Source of the DNA: Acetobacter thailandicus
GTDB lineage: Bacteria; Pseudomonadota; Alphaproteobacteria; Acetobacterales; Acetobacteraceae
Reading direction: 5' to 3'
NCBI RefSeq assembly: GCF_011516655.1
Contig: NZ_WOSV01000001.1
Coordinates: 1 to 64,000, forward strand
DNA length: 64,000 nucleotides
Each line of letters begins with the position of its first letter. Within the stretch, counting starts at the first letter, position 1. Below, in pieces: positions 27,963 through 36,029 of this stretch. Both the position numbers and the translations under genes were made by a program. A model generated the notes under the pieces. The model worked only from the letters and a program-made list of their open reading frames with translations. It made no database searches and was not told where the DNA came from.

Positions 27963-28364
27963 TCAGAGACTGTCACACCCCAGAGCCAGCGCACCGGCCA
28001 TAGCACATTCTTCATCAAGGTCAGCGCTGGCACCCCCAACCCCGACAGCCCCCAGCAGCTTGCCATGACGCAGCAAAGGCACCGCCCCTTTTGCGTAAAT
28101 CATATTATCCCCTTCGAGCGATGAAATACGGTTCATCACAACTGAAGCGGGCGGAATGTCACCACTTTTGCACCGTGTTGCTGCTGCTGTCAGAGCTTTG
28201 CCCTGGCAGCCATATATGCTGGCCCAGTTTGACTGATCCATCCGGGCAAATGAAACCAGTCTGCCGCCTGCATCACACACCGCTACACACACATCTATCT
28301 TCAGCTCTTTTGCACGTAACAAAGTCGCTGTCAGGGCTGTTTGTGCCTCATCAAATGTTATCAT
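27963..28364 (-). CDS. GlcG/HbpS-family (DUF336) protein
   Basis: This 133-residue protein carries the GlcG/HbpS signature, including VAVCDAGGRLVSFARMDQS and the final GVGVGGASADLDEECAMAG. The family includes haem-binding HbpS and GlcG of the glycolate locus; many members are carried in catabolic operons without a known reaction. The ATG follows AAGGAA. It sits 18 bp after the DUF2877 gene and is probably part of the allK-allH transcript. Confidence 0.85.
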   Translation of the reverse strand: MITFDEAQTALTATLLRAKELKIDVCVAVCDAGGRLVSFARMDQSNWASIYGCQGKALTAAATRCKSGDIPPASVVMNRISSLEGDNMIYAKGAVPLLRHGKLLGAVGVGGASADLDEECAMAGALALGCDSL

Positions 28365-28382
28365 CTTATTTTCCTTAACAGG

Positions 28383-29234
28383 TTATGAAAGCTGTACATT
28401 TAAACCCCACAGAAACCCGGCCAGAGTATCCTCACCCGAACTGTAACCATGCTGTGTTATAGGCCGCACCAGACGCAGTCTCTGCTCAGGAACAGAGTGA
28501 ATGAGAGGGTAAAATTGCAGGAACTTTTGCCAGTCTTCTGATGCATGCCGATAACTGGCTGATTTCAGAAAAAAATATGACACTGTTGTTGTTTTTTCTT
28601 GAGCGTCATAAAAAATATCTGAAAAAAAATCAGAAGGAAATTCTGCGCTGACATAAGTAGCAAGCATCACGCCACATAAAAAATCATCACCGGCTGGTGT
28701 CAGACCCCGACCAAGACCAAGCCCCTGTGCAACACCTGCGGCAATAAGATTTTTATCGCCCAGCCTTAACCCCTGCCGTAAATCTGTGAGTGACCACCCT
28801 GCGACTTCCTGGCAAAAGGGATCATTCAGAACAGCAGCCAGATACTCTGAATGTCTCTGAACACAGGCACCGTCATATAAAGCGGCCTCATAACAAACCC
28901 GCTGCCGCCAGTATTGTTCTGTTACAGGGCAATCTGATGCTATTTCAGCAGCATCAGAAAGGTTTATTATAAGTTCGCCATTACATATTTTCTGACTGTT
29001 ACAAAAAATTTCACAGTTATCATCAAAATATACAGGCCATGTTTCAAGGCGCACAGTATAAGGTGTCATACGCTCTGAAACAGGAGAAAAGATAAGCATA
29101 GACCGGGCGTCTCCCTCACCCGCAAGCGCATAGACATGCCTGTCAAACCGCGCCAGAACTCTGAGCCGCTGCTTATCATACCCCAGAGCAGTCATAGCGA
29201 AAGACGCAACCGATGAGGCCTGAATAACGCTCAT
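28383..29234 (-). CDS. DUF2877 protein, AllH/YlbF-like subunit of oxamate carbamoyltransferase
   Basis: This 283-residue DUF2877 protein has the family-typical GRGLTPAGDDFLCGVMLA (about residue 180-200). In E. coli AllH (YlbF) works with AllF (FdrA) and AllG (YlbE) as the oxamate carbamoyltransferase that splits oxalurate to oxamate and carbamoyl phosphate. Here allG- and fdrA-like genes lie in the divergent operon, and the carbamate kinase gene overlaps this start by 4 bases. The substrate may differ from oxalurate; only the family grouping is seen directly. Confidence 0.82.
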   Translation of the reverse strand: MSVIQASSVASFAMTALGYDKQRLRVLARFDRHVYALAGEGDARSMLIFSPVSERMTPYTVRLETWPVYFDDNCEIFCNSQKICNGELIINLSDAAEIASDCPVTEQYWRQRVCYEAALYDGACVQRHSEYLAAVLNDPFCQEVAGWSLTDLRQGLRLGDKNLIAAGVAQGLGLGRGLTPAGDDFLCGVMLATYVSAEFPSDFFSDIFYDAQEKTTTVSYFFLKSASYRHASEDWQKFLQFYPLIHSVPEQRLRLVRPITQHGYSSGEDTLAGFLWGLNVQLS

Positions 29235-30160
29235 GCAGTTTTCAGAGCTTTTTCATCCGGATAAATCCAGGTACCAGCCTCTCCTGCAGTAATCTCTTTA
29301 ATCTGAGAGAGAGAACCTATTGCGGCACATTTACCCGTTTTGCGCACAAAGTTCACAGCAGCCTCTATTTTAGGTCCCATTGACCCGCGGGAAAAAGCCC
29401 CGGTCATAAGCTGTTCGGCAGTTACTTTATGCAGTAATTTCTGTTGTGGTGTATTATAGTTTTCATAAACACCAGGGACATCGGTTGCGATAACAAACAG
29501 GTCAGCAGGAATATGTGCTGCCAGCAGGCTCGAAGCCCGGTCTTTATCAATAACAGCCTCTACCCCCTCCATCCGGTTTTCGCCTGTATCAACAACAGGT
29601 ATGCCACCCCCACCGGCACAAATAACGAGTGTGCCGTTATCAAGCAGCCACCTTATAGGGCGATGCCACAAAATGCGTTTTGGCTGTGGGGACGGCATAA
29701 CACGGCGCCATTTGCGGCCATCCTGACGAAAAACCCAGCCATGTGCTGCGGCCATCTGCTCTGCCTGTGCCTCATCAAACACCGGTCCGACAAATTTGCT
29801 GGGGTCAGAAAATTCGGGGTCATCTCTGTCAACCTCCACACGGGTGAGCAATGTGGCAACCGGCACATCATACCCCAGAATATTGCCCAGAGCCTGCTCA
29901 AGCATGTAGCCAATCATACCCTCAGTAGCCGCGCCCATCACATCAAAAGGGTAAGGTTCTGCTCCTTTAAAAGCATCGGCCTGCATTGCCAGAAGCCCAA
30001 CCTGCGGACCATTGCCGTGTGTCAGAATAACCTGATGGGTCCGCGCGACCGGGGCAAGAGACTGCGCAGCCACCCGGGCATTGTTCCATTGTGTTGCCAT
30101 GCTTAGCGGTTCACCGCGCTGCATCAGGGCGTTACCGCCCAGTGCTATCACCAGTTTCAT
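29231..30160 (-). CDS. Carbamate kinase
   Basis: This 309-residue amino-acid-kinase-fold protein has the carbamate kinase motifs VIALGGNALMQRGEP at the start, LTHGNGPQVGLLA, and VICAGGGGIPVV with ATDVPGVYENY. It converts carbamoyl phosphate and ADP to ATP, CO2 and ammonia. It overlaps the DUF2877 gene, and with the FdrA/DUF1116 genes it completes a carbamoyl-group energy-harvesting set like AllFGH-AllK. The ATG follows AAGGG. Transcription probably starts in the iclR-allK intergenic region. Confidence 0.93.
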   Translation of the reverse strand: MKLVIALGGNALMQRGEPLSMATQWNNARVAAQSLAPVARTHQVILTHGNGPQVGLLAMQADAFKGAEPYPFDVMGAATEGMIGYMLEQALGNILGYDVPVATLLTRVEVDRDDPEFSDPSKFVGPVFDEAQAEQMAAAHGWVFRQDGRKWRRVMPSPQPKRILWHRPIRWLLDNGTLVICAGGGGIPVVDTGENRMEGVEAVIDKDRASSLLAAHIPADLFVIATDVPGVYENYNTPQQKLLHKVTAEQLMTGAFSRGSMGPKIEAAVNFVRKTGKCAAIGSLSQIKEITAGEAGTWIYPDEKALKTA

Positions 30161-30437
30161 GATGACCCTTACGTTAAGGAGGTTCTGTCAGAACCGGGAA
30201 AGTTCACATAATGCACAATAGTTCGTATATAACAACTCATTTCGATACGTTATCGTTAAGAGTGTAAAAAAAATCATAGCCGGCTATCACAGCTGAGGTC
30301 GGGAAACTGCACATTATGCAAACATTTGTTTTTTTCTGAGTGAAACGCGCTATAACGCCTTAGAAATCACCATACCTGAGCTCAGACGTCAGGCCCATCA
30401 ACCTGCGCCGCCTTTTAGTCGCGCTAAAAAACGGAAT
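30161..30437. promoter_or_regulatory. allK-iclR divergent promoter region
   Basis: This 277-bp gap contains no gene. It holds the paired motif GTTCACATA-N10-GTTCGTATA (30202-30229) and a pair of CATAATG-centred sequences near 30208 and 30310. Confidence 0.55.
30202..30229. promoter_or_regulatory. Putative IclR operator 1
   Basis: GTTCACATA (30202-30210) and GTTCGTATA (30221-30229) are direct repeats 19 bp apart, about two helical turns. The same two half-sites, in reverse order and with identical spacing, occur at 54177-54204. Confidence 0.55.
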
Positions 30438-31226
30438 GTGTTTGTGAGTAATTCCAGTGCAGCACCAGCTGACAAACCAAAAGGTGTTGTTGGCTCTCTG
30501 GCCCACGGCCTGAACATCATTATGGCGTTTAGCAAAGCGCATCCGCGCATGACGCTCTCTCAGGTGTCAGAGAAAACAGGCATGGACCGTGCCGGAGCAC
30601 GTCGTTATTTGCTGACACTGGTGCATCTGGGTTTCGTTGTGCAGGACGGCAGATTATTTCAGCTCACACCAAAAGTACTTGAACTGGGATACTCTTATCT
30701 CTCATCCGTCCCTCTGACGGATAAAGCTCAGTATTACCTCGATCGAATCCGCGATCAGACCGGCTTTCCCGTCGCTCTGGGTGTGAGGGATGAACTCTAT
30801 GTTGTGCATCTTGCCTCAGCCAACAGTGACGAATTTAACTCCCCCGGGCTCACTATTGGCCGACGCTTTCCCATTGCCTATGCATCAGCCGGTCGCTGTA
30901 TTCTTGCAATGATGGAAAAAGCTGAGCGTGAAGCTTTACTCAAAGACATTAAGCTGGAGCCTATGTCAGACATGAGTGTTGCGACAATCAGTGCTCTGAA
31001 CAAGCAGCTCCAGATCATTCGCAAGCAGGGCTATGCATTAGTCGATCAGGAAATGCAGACTGGCATACGCTCACTTGCTGTGCCTGTTTTTAATGCCAGA
31101 GGGCAGATTGCCGCAAGTTTTAACACTTTTACCTTCAGCAACCTTGTGCCTGCTGCGCAGCTCATCTCTGACGCTTTACCCGTTATGCAGGCTGCTGCTG
31201 AAGAACTTCAGGCGACTCTCATTTAA
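30438..31226 (+). CDS. IclR-family transcriptional regulator
   Basis: This 262-residue protein has an N-terminal winged helix (about residues 17-75, MTLSQVSEKTGMDRAGARRYLLTLVHLGFV) and a C-terminal IclR effector domain with SAGRCILAMM and DQEMQTGIRSLAVPV. The wording is close to the PcaR/PcaU/PobR subgroup that senses aromatic or small organic acids. It starts at a GTG; another GTG two codons later has the better ribosome-site distance. It is the only local regulator for the carbamoyltransferase genes and for the P450/Rieske locus, and shared promoter motifs suggest it controls both. Confidence 0.88.
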   Translation: MFVSNSSAAPADKPKGVVGSLAHGLNIIMAFSKAHPRMTLSQVSEKTGMDRAGARRYLLTLVHLGFVVQDGRLFQLTPKVLELGYSYLSSVPLTDKAQYYLDRIRDQTGFPVALGVRDELYVVHLASANSDEFNSPGLTIGRRFPIAYASAGRCILAMMEKAEREALLKDIKLEPMSDMSVATISALNKQLQIIRKQGYALVDQEMQTGIRSLAVPVFNARGQIAASFNTFTFSNLVPAAQLISDALPVMQAAAEELQATLI

Positions 31227-31237
31227 TATCTTCCTTA

Positions 31238-31274
31238 CCCTTGCTGCCCATGTGACGGCAAGGGACTCCTTTTT
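31238..31274 (+). terminator. Terminator after the iclR-type gene
   Basis: CCCTTGC (31238-31244) pairs with GCAAGGG (31258-31264), and TTTTT follows at 31270-31274. It starts 12 bp past the stop. A second GC-rich hairpin (CCCGGC 31301-31306, GCCGGG 31320-31325) follows. Confidence 0.65.
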
Positions 31275-31394
31275 CCTCTGAAAATACTAATATTTTCTCA
31301 CCCGGCGGGGCAAACTTCTGCCGGGATATATGCGCTTACGGTAGTCATATTTTCTCTGTTGTTCAGCGCACCATTCAGAGATTCAATAAAAAAG

Positions 31395-31467
31395 TTTCGT
31401 ATTCGACACATTTTCTCTCTTGCAATAAATGCGTAAAATGTTTCAAATTCGCACATATGTTCACATT
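31395..31467 (+). promoter_or_regulatory. FdrA-operon promoter region with repeated IclR-like sites
   Basis: TTTCGTATTCGACACA (31395-31410) and TTTCAAATTCGCACA (31441-31455) form an imperfect direct repeat. The latter is followed by GTTCACATT (31459-31467), part of a 12-mer ATATGTTCACAT (31455-31466) that recurs exactly at 54192-54203. The sites precede the TTG start of the operon by 26-100 bp. Confidence 0.5.
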
Positions 31468-31493
31468 AAGAACTTTAGCGGAGAGTATAACCT

Positions 31494-33017
31494 TTGAAAC
31501 AGCTTCGCGTCGGGGTTCATTACGAACCATCTAATATCGACCCCCATCTGGGCGCTGCAGAGCTGGCCCTGCAAATGACCAATGGTGTTTTTGATACGCT
31601 GGTAAATAAAACCACTGATGGTGAGTATCTGCCTGGTCTGGCTGAAAGCTTTCAGATTTCAGAAGACCAGTGCAGCTATATTTTTACCCTGCGTCGTGAT
31701 GTTCTGTTTCATGATGGCACCGCTTTTACTGCTCATGCCGTTCAGGCCTCGTTTGAGAGGGCTCGTGACCCTGCCAGCAAATCACAGCTGGCAGGCAGTC
31801 TGCTGGGCAGCTACAGGTCCTGTCATATTATCAATGATTACTGCCTCGAAATTCTGCTCGACAAACCTTATGCCCTCTTTCTTGATGCTTTGAGTCAGGC
31901 ATGGCTTGCCCCTATGTCAGTCAAAGCCATGCAGGAAAATGGTCCTGGTTTCATGCGGCACCCCGTTGGGACAGGTCCTTTCATCTTTGACCGCTGGGAG
32001 GCCGGAAACTGTCTGGTCATCAGGCGTAACCCGGCTTACGCCTGGGCACCACCAGTGGTAAAAAACCAGGAAAAGGCTCATCTTGATGAAATCGTCTTCA
32101 AATTTATCGCTGATGATAAAAAACGAAGTGAAGCTTTTGAGAAAAATGAAGTTGATCTGATTTTTGCTGCAAACCCGGGAGATGCAGCTCCTCTGCGTGC
32201 GCGCCAGGATACAGATGTAACAGTCTGGCCCATCCGTGGTGTGCCTGTCTGTCTTATGCTCAACATAAAGCGCACCCCCACAGACAGTCTGGCGGTCAGA
32301 CAGGCTCTCAGCCACGCCATTGACAGAGACGCCCTGGTTACAGAAGTATTTAAAGGAGAATTTACCCGCGCATATGGTCCGGTCTCACAGTTTACGCTGG
32401 GTTATGAACCAGATGTGGAGACATTTTATCCTTATGATCCAGACAAAGCTGTCACCTTACTTGAACAGGATGGCTGGATTATACAGGCAGATGGCAGACG
32501 TTATAAAAATTCTGTTCCGCTGGAAGTTATTTTTTACGCTTTACCGGTTAATTTCTACCCTGAATTTGGCGATATTATCACGCGTGAACTCGCCCCTCTG
32601 GGCATAACAGTCAAAATAGAACTTTGCTCACCCCCTGCATGGATTCAGGCCGGCATGCAAGGACTGCACAATATGATCCCACAGGGAAAATATGCCAGCT
32701 CATCGCAGCTTCTGGGGTTTGTCTATCATTCCCGCAACAGTGGTGCGGGCGGTTACGGCTGGAGCAAACGCGGCCCTGAAGATTATCCCGAAATTGATAC
32801 TCTCATTGAGCAGTCTGACACCTGTATCGATAAAGCAGGATATGTCCCTTTATTTAACAAGGTACAGCTTGCGGTTATGCAGGCGGCTCTGGCTGTTCCC
32901 CTGCATTGCAATGCTAATATTGTTGCTGCCCGCACAACAGTCAGCGGCCTGACTTTTGATGCCATCGGGGCCTACCCCCTGTTTCATGACACAACCATTC
33001 AGAAAAGTGAGGGCTGA
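31494..33017 (+). CDS. Family 5 (peptide/opine type) solute-binding protein without signal peptide
   Basis: This 507-residue SBP_bac_5 protein begins at the mature domain (VGVHYEPSNIDPHLG) and continues through the family-typical DNCVFTLR-like, HPVGTGPFIF and AIDRDAL regions to its normal end. The start is a TTG with GGAG 10 bases upstream, and an in-frame TAA two codons earlier rules out an N-terminal extension. It therefore lacks any export signal, and no ABC permease or ATPase gene is nearby. It lies 3 bases before the fdrA-type gene. Roles could be cytoplasmic ligand binding or a decayed transporter part. Confidence 0.85.
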   Translation: MKQLRVGVHYEPSNIDPHLGAAELALQMTNGVFDTLVNKTTDGEYLPGLAESFQISEDQCSYIFTLRRDVLFHDGTAFTAHAVQASFERARDPASKSQLAGSLLGSYRSCHIINDYCLEILLDKPYALFLDALSQAWLAPMSVKAMQENGPGFMRHPVGTGPFIFDRWEAGNCLVIRRNPAYAWAPPVVKNQEKAHLDEIVFKFIADDKKRSEAFEKNEVDLIFAANPGDAAPLRARQDTDVTVWPIRGVPVCLMLNIKRTPTDSLAVRQALSHAIDRDALVTEVFKGEFTRAYGPVSQFTLGYEPDVETFYPYDPDKAVTLLEQDGWIIQADGRRYKNSVPLEVIFYALPVNFYPEFGDIITRELAPLGITVKIELCSPPAWIQAGMQGLHNMIPQGKYASSSQLLGFVYHSRNSGAGGYGWSKRGPEDYPEIDTLIEQSDTCIDKAGYVPLFNKVQLAVMQAALAVPLHCNANIVAARTTVSGLTFDAIGAYPLFHDTTIQKSEG

Positions 33018-33020
33018 CTG

Positions 33021-34562
33021 ATGACCTCCCGTATTCTCATTCGCCCGCGTGAATATCATGACTCTGTACGCCTGATGCGTGCTTCAGAAGCTATTCGTCA
33101 GGAAAGCGGCGTCACTGAAGCCATGGCTATGATGGCAACAGTTAATAATAAAAAAATTCTTGATACATCAGGCCTGTTAACTGATGCCGTTAAAGCTGCA
33201 AACCCCGATGATCTGATTATCGCTGTTATCGCAGATACGGAAGAGGCTGCTGAACGCGCCGTTGCCGCAGCTCAGTCTTTCCTGTCACAAAAAGTGCAGA
33301 GTGGGCAGCAAACACTCCAGCCGCGTTCGGTTGACGCGGCCTGCGCTCTAAACCCGGCCATTAATATGGCCTGCATTTCTTTACCTGGTGTTTATGCGTA
33401 TCGCGAAGCAAAACGCGCTCTTGAGCTGGGGCTGAACGTCTTTTTATTCAGTGACAATGTCAGTCGCGAAGATGAACGTAAACTCAAAGAGCTGGCCCAG
33501 GAAAAAAACCGCCTGCTTATGGGCCCCGACTGCGGCACAGCCCTGATTAACGGTGTGGGTCTTGGCTTTGCCAATGCTGTGCGCAAGGGAAAAGTTGGCC
33601 TTGTTGCCGCATCCGGCACCGGCACCCAGGAGATTTCTTCTCTGCTTGACTGGCTGCACTGTGGTGTAAGCCAGGCCATTGGCACGGGCGGACGCGACCT
33701 GCAACACGACATTGGCGGCCTGACAATGTTGCAGGGGCTGGCCATGCTTGCCGCAGATCATGGTACAGATGTTATTGTCGTCACATCAAAGCCACCCAGC
33801 CCGGAAATTGCTGAGAAAATTATTGCATTCTGCTCACGTCAGACCAAACCTGTTGTAATTAACTTTATCGGGCAGAGTATAACCGGGCAGAAAGGCAATA
33901 TTACTTTCACCTCAACCCTGGCCGAAACAGCCCTGACAGCTGCACGCCTGCTTAACTCCTCCTGCGAGCTGCCGCATCTGAGCAGTGCTGACACAAACAA
34001 GTTTATGCAAACCGCACGTGCTGCACGCAAACCATCGCAACGTTACCTGCGTGGCTTATATGCTGGTGGTACCCTTTGTTATGAAGCGCTGTTTCTGCTT
34101 CGTGAACAACTGGGCGGTATCTACTCCAACCTGGAGCACGGCGCATATGAACTGAAAGACCTCTTTAACAGCAAAGAGCATACCATTATCGATATGGGTG
34201 AGGATGCCTATACCGAAGGGCGCGCTCACCCGATGATCGACCCCTCGCTCAGAAATCAGCGTATCCTCAGAGAAGCTCAGGACCCGGATGTGGCACTCCT
34301 CCTCCTCGATCTTGTTATCGGCTACGGCGCGCATGAAAACCCGGCTGCACAACTGGCAGAAACCATTACACAAGCCCGCGCCATCACACAGGCAGACGGG
34401 CGTGATCTGCCAGTGATTGTTACAATCTGCGGTACAGAAAACGACATACAAAATTATGAAAAACAAGCCGAGCAGCTATGGGCTGCCGGTATTCTTGTCG
34501 CAGGCAACAATGCTGAGGCCGTCACACTGGCTGGCCATTATCTGGAGACACTCAATGACTGA
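33021..34562 (+). CDS. FdrA/AllF-type protein, main part
   Basis: This 513-residue protein is related to succinyl-CoA synthetase alpha subunits. It has LMGPDCGTALINGVGLGFAN, the glycine-rich VGLVAASGTGTQEISSLLD and the GTGGRDLQHDIGG stretch of FdrA. E. coli FdrA (AllF) is a subunit of oxamate carbamoyltransferase and has an extra C-terminal domain of about 50 residues; here that domain is encoded by the next gene. The reading frame ends at DYLE-like NDAEAVTLAGHYLETLND. It is probably complexed with the two DUF1116 proteins. Confidence 0.88.
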   Translation: MTSRILIRPREYHDSVRLMRASEAIRQESGVTEAMAMMATVNNKKILDTSGLLTDAVKAANPDDLIIAVIADTEEAAERAVAAAQSFLSQKVQSGQQTLQPRSVDAACALNPAINMACISLPGVYAYREAKRALELGLNVFLFSDNVSREDERKLKELAQEKNRLLMGPDCGTALINGVGLGFANAVRKGKVGLVAASGTGTQEISSLLDWLHCGVSQAIGTGGRDLQHDIGGLTMLQGLAMLAADHGTDVIVVTSKPPSPEIAEKIIAFCSRQTKPVVINFIGQSITGQKGNITFTSTLAETALTAARLLNSSCELPHLSSADTNKFMQTARAARKPSQRYLRGLYAGGTLCYEALFLLREQLGGIYSNLEHGAYELKDLFNSKEHTIIDMGEDAYTEGRAHPMIDPSLRNQRILREAQDPDVALLLLDLVIGYGAHENPAAQLAETITQARAITQADGRDLPVIVTICGTENDIQNYEKQAEQLWAAGILVAGNNAEAVTLAGHYLETLND

Positions 34563-34731
34563 GCAGCAACCCTCTCCTTTATTCGAACAAACTCTGAGTG
34601 TGGTGAATATCGGCATTGACCTCTTTGCCGAAACACTCAGGCAGCAATCGGTCGATGTTGTACAGGTGCAGTGGAGCCCTCCTGCCACGCAAAATGAAGA
34701 CCTGATGAACCTGCTCGACTCTCTGCTCTGA
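34555..34731 (+). CDS. Small FdrA C-terminal-domain protein
   Basis: This 58-residue ORF overlaps the main fdrA gene by 8 bases in another frame. Its sequence, SPLFEQTLSVVNIGIDLFAE followed by VVQVQWSPPA, aligns by eye with the last 50 residues of E. coli FdrA (SLLENVAVINIGLRSFALEL and VVHYQWSPVAGG). So the domain is kept but split off. The family-like sequence shows it is translated, either from its own ATG by coupling or by a frameshift. Confidence 0.82.
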   Translation: MTEQQPSPLFEQTLSVVNIGIDLFAETLRQQSVDVVQVQWSPPATQNEDLMNLLDSLL

Positions 34732-34763
34732 TTCACTCTCCTCTGTTTGCGGAAAAAAATACC

Positions 34764-36029
34764 ATGTCTGCCCTGAAAACTCTGATTGAAGATGCCAATG
34801 CCAAAACGCTTGATATTATTCTGCGAGGCAAACCACGGCTGATTGACGTTGCCCCTGCACTAAACGTAGTGCCTGGTATGACGCCCAACCTGATTATGCA
34901 CGCAGGGCCTGCTATTGAGTGGGATCGTATGTGCGGCCCCCACAAAAATGGTGTCACCGGGGCTGCCCTGTGGGAAGGGCTGGCCAGCACCCCCGAAGAA
35001 GCCGACCAGAAAATTCGTAGTGGTGAAATTCTGATCGCCCCCTGCCACCATCATGTTTCTGTTGGTGCAGGTGCAGGCATTATCTCAGCCTCCACTCCCA
35101 TGCTGGTTGTCGAAAATGCAACATTTGGCAATCGTGCCTATAGCTGCATCTCTGAGGGGGGAGGGCTGCGCCTGCTGAAATGGGGAGCGTATGACGAAAC
35201 TGTCTTTAAAAATCTGACATGGCAGGCGAAAGTTTTTGCTCCTGTGCTGAGTAAAGCACTTCAGGCCTCGGGTCCGATAGATATTCGTAATATTATCTCT
35301 CGTGCTGTGGAAATGGGCGATGAATGCCATAACCGCTCTGTCGCGGCGACGGCACAGTTTCTTAAAGAAATGTATGCCTATCTCGTCGCTCTTGATATGC
35401 CCGGAGAAGATGTCAAGGCATCAATAAAATTTCTTGTAGAATCAGAGCATTTTCTTCTTCATGCCATTATGGCTGCAGCAAAGGCGATGCTGGTTCCGGC
35501 CGAAGGCATTGACTACAGCACGATCGTCACAGCTATGTCGCGCAATGGTGTCGATTTTGGCATTAAGGTCAGTAGTCTGGGCGACCAGTGGTTTACCGCA
35601 CCAGCCAACCCTGTCACGGGGCTTTTCTTCAGAGCAGAATGGAACGATTCAAACGCAGCTCCTGACCTGGGTGACAGCGCCATCACAGAAGTCATCGGTC
35701 TTGGTGGCTTTATTCAGCCAGCGGCTCCGACTGTTACGCAATATGTACAGGGAACGGTGCAGCAGGCCATTGCCAACACGCTCGAGATGCAGGAGATTTG
35801 TGCAGCCTCTAACCCTGACGTTCGTATTCCTGCCATGGATTTTGCACCAGGCCCCATTGGCATTGATATTCGTAAAGTGGTGCAGACAGGCATTCTCCCT
35901 CTGCTTGATACCGCCATTACTCACAAAGAAGGCGGGTTAATTGGTGCCGGTGAAGTACGTGCACCCATGGGCTGTTTTGAAGCTGCCCTTAAAGCATTTG
36001 GGCAAAAAGTAGCAGGGGCACAGGCATGA
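34764..36029 (+). CDS. DUF1116 (AllG/YlbE-like) protein, copy 1
   Basis: This 421-residue DUF1116 protein has the conserved MCGP, SAPCHHH-like APCHHHVSVGAGAGI and RAVEMGDECHNRSVA, and ends in GEVRAPMGCFEAALKAFG. AllG is a subunit of oxamate carbamoyltransferase. Copy 2 follows with a 4-base overlap and exactly the same length. Conserved residues are kept in both, so both are probably functional, perhaps as a heteromer with FdrA. Confidence 0.87.
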   Translation: MSALKTLIEDANAKTLDIILRGKPRLIDVAPALNVVPGMTPNLIMHAGPAIEWDRMCGPHKNGVTGAALWEGLASTPEEADQKIRSGEILIAPCHHHVSVGAGAGIISASTPMLVVENATFGNRAYSCISEGGGLRLLKWGAYDETVFKNLTWQAKVFAPVLSKALQASGPIDIRNIISRAVEMGDECHNRSVAATAQFLKEMYAYLVALDMPGEDVKASIKFLVESEHFLLHAIMAAAKAMLVPAEGIDYSTIVTAMSRNGVDFGIKVSSLGDQWFTAPANPVTGLFFRAEWNDSNAAPDLGDSAITEVIGLGGFIQPAAPTVTQYVQGTVQQAIANTLEMQEICAASNPDVRIPAMDFAPGPIGIDIRKVVQTGILPLLDTAITHKEGGLIGAGEVRAPMGCFEAALKAFGQKVAGAQA

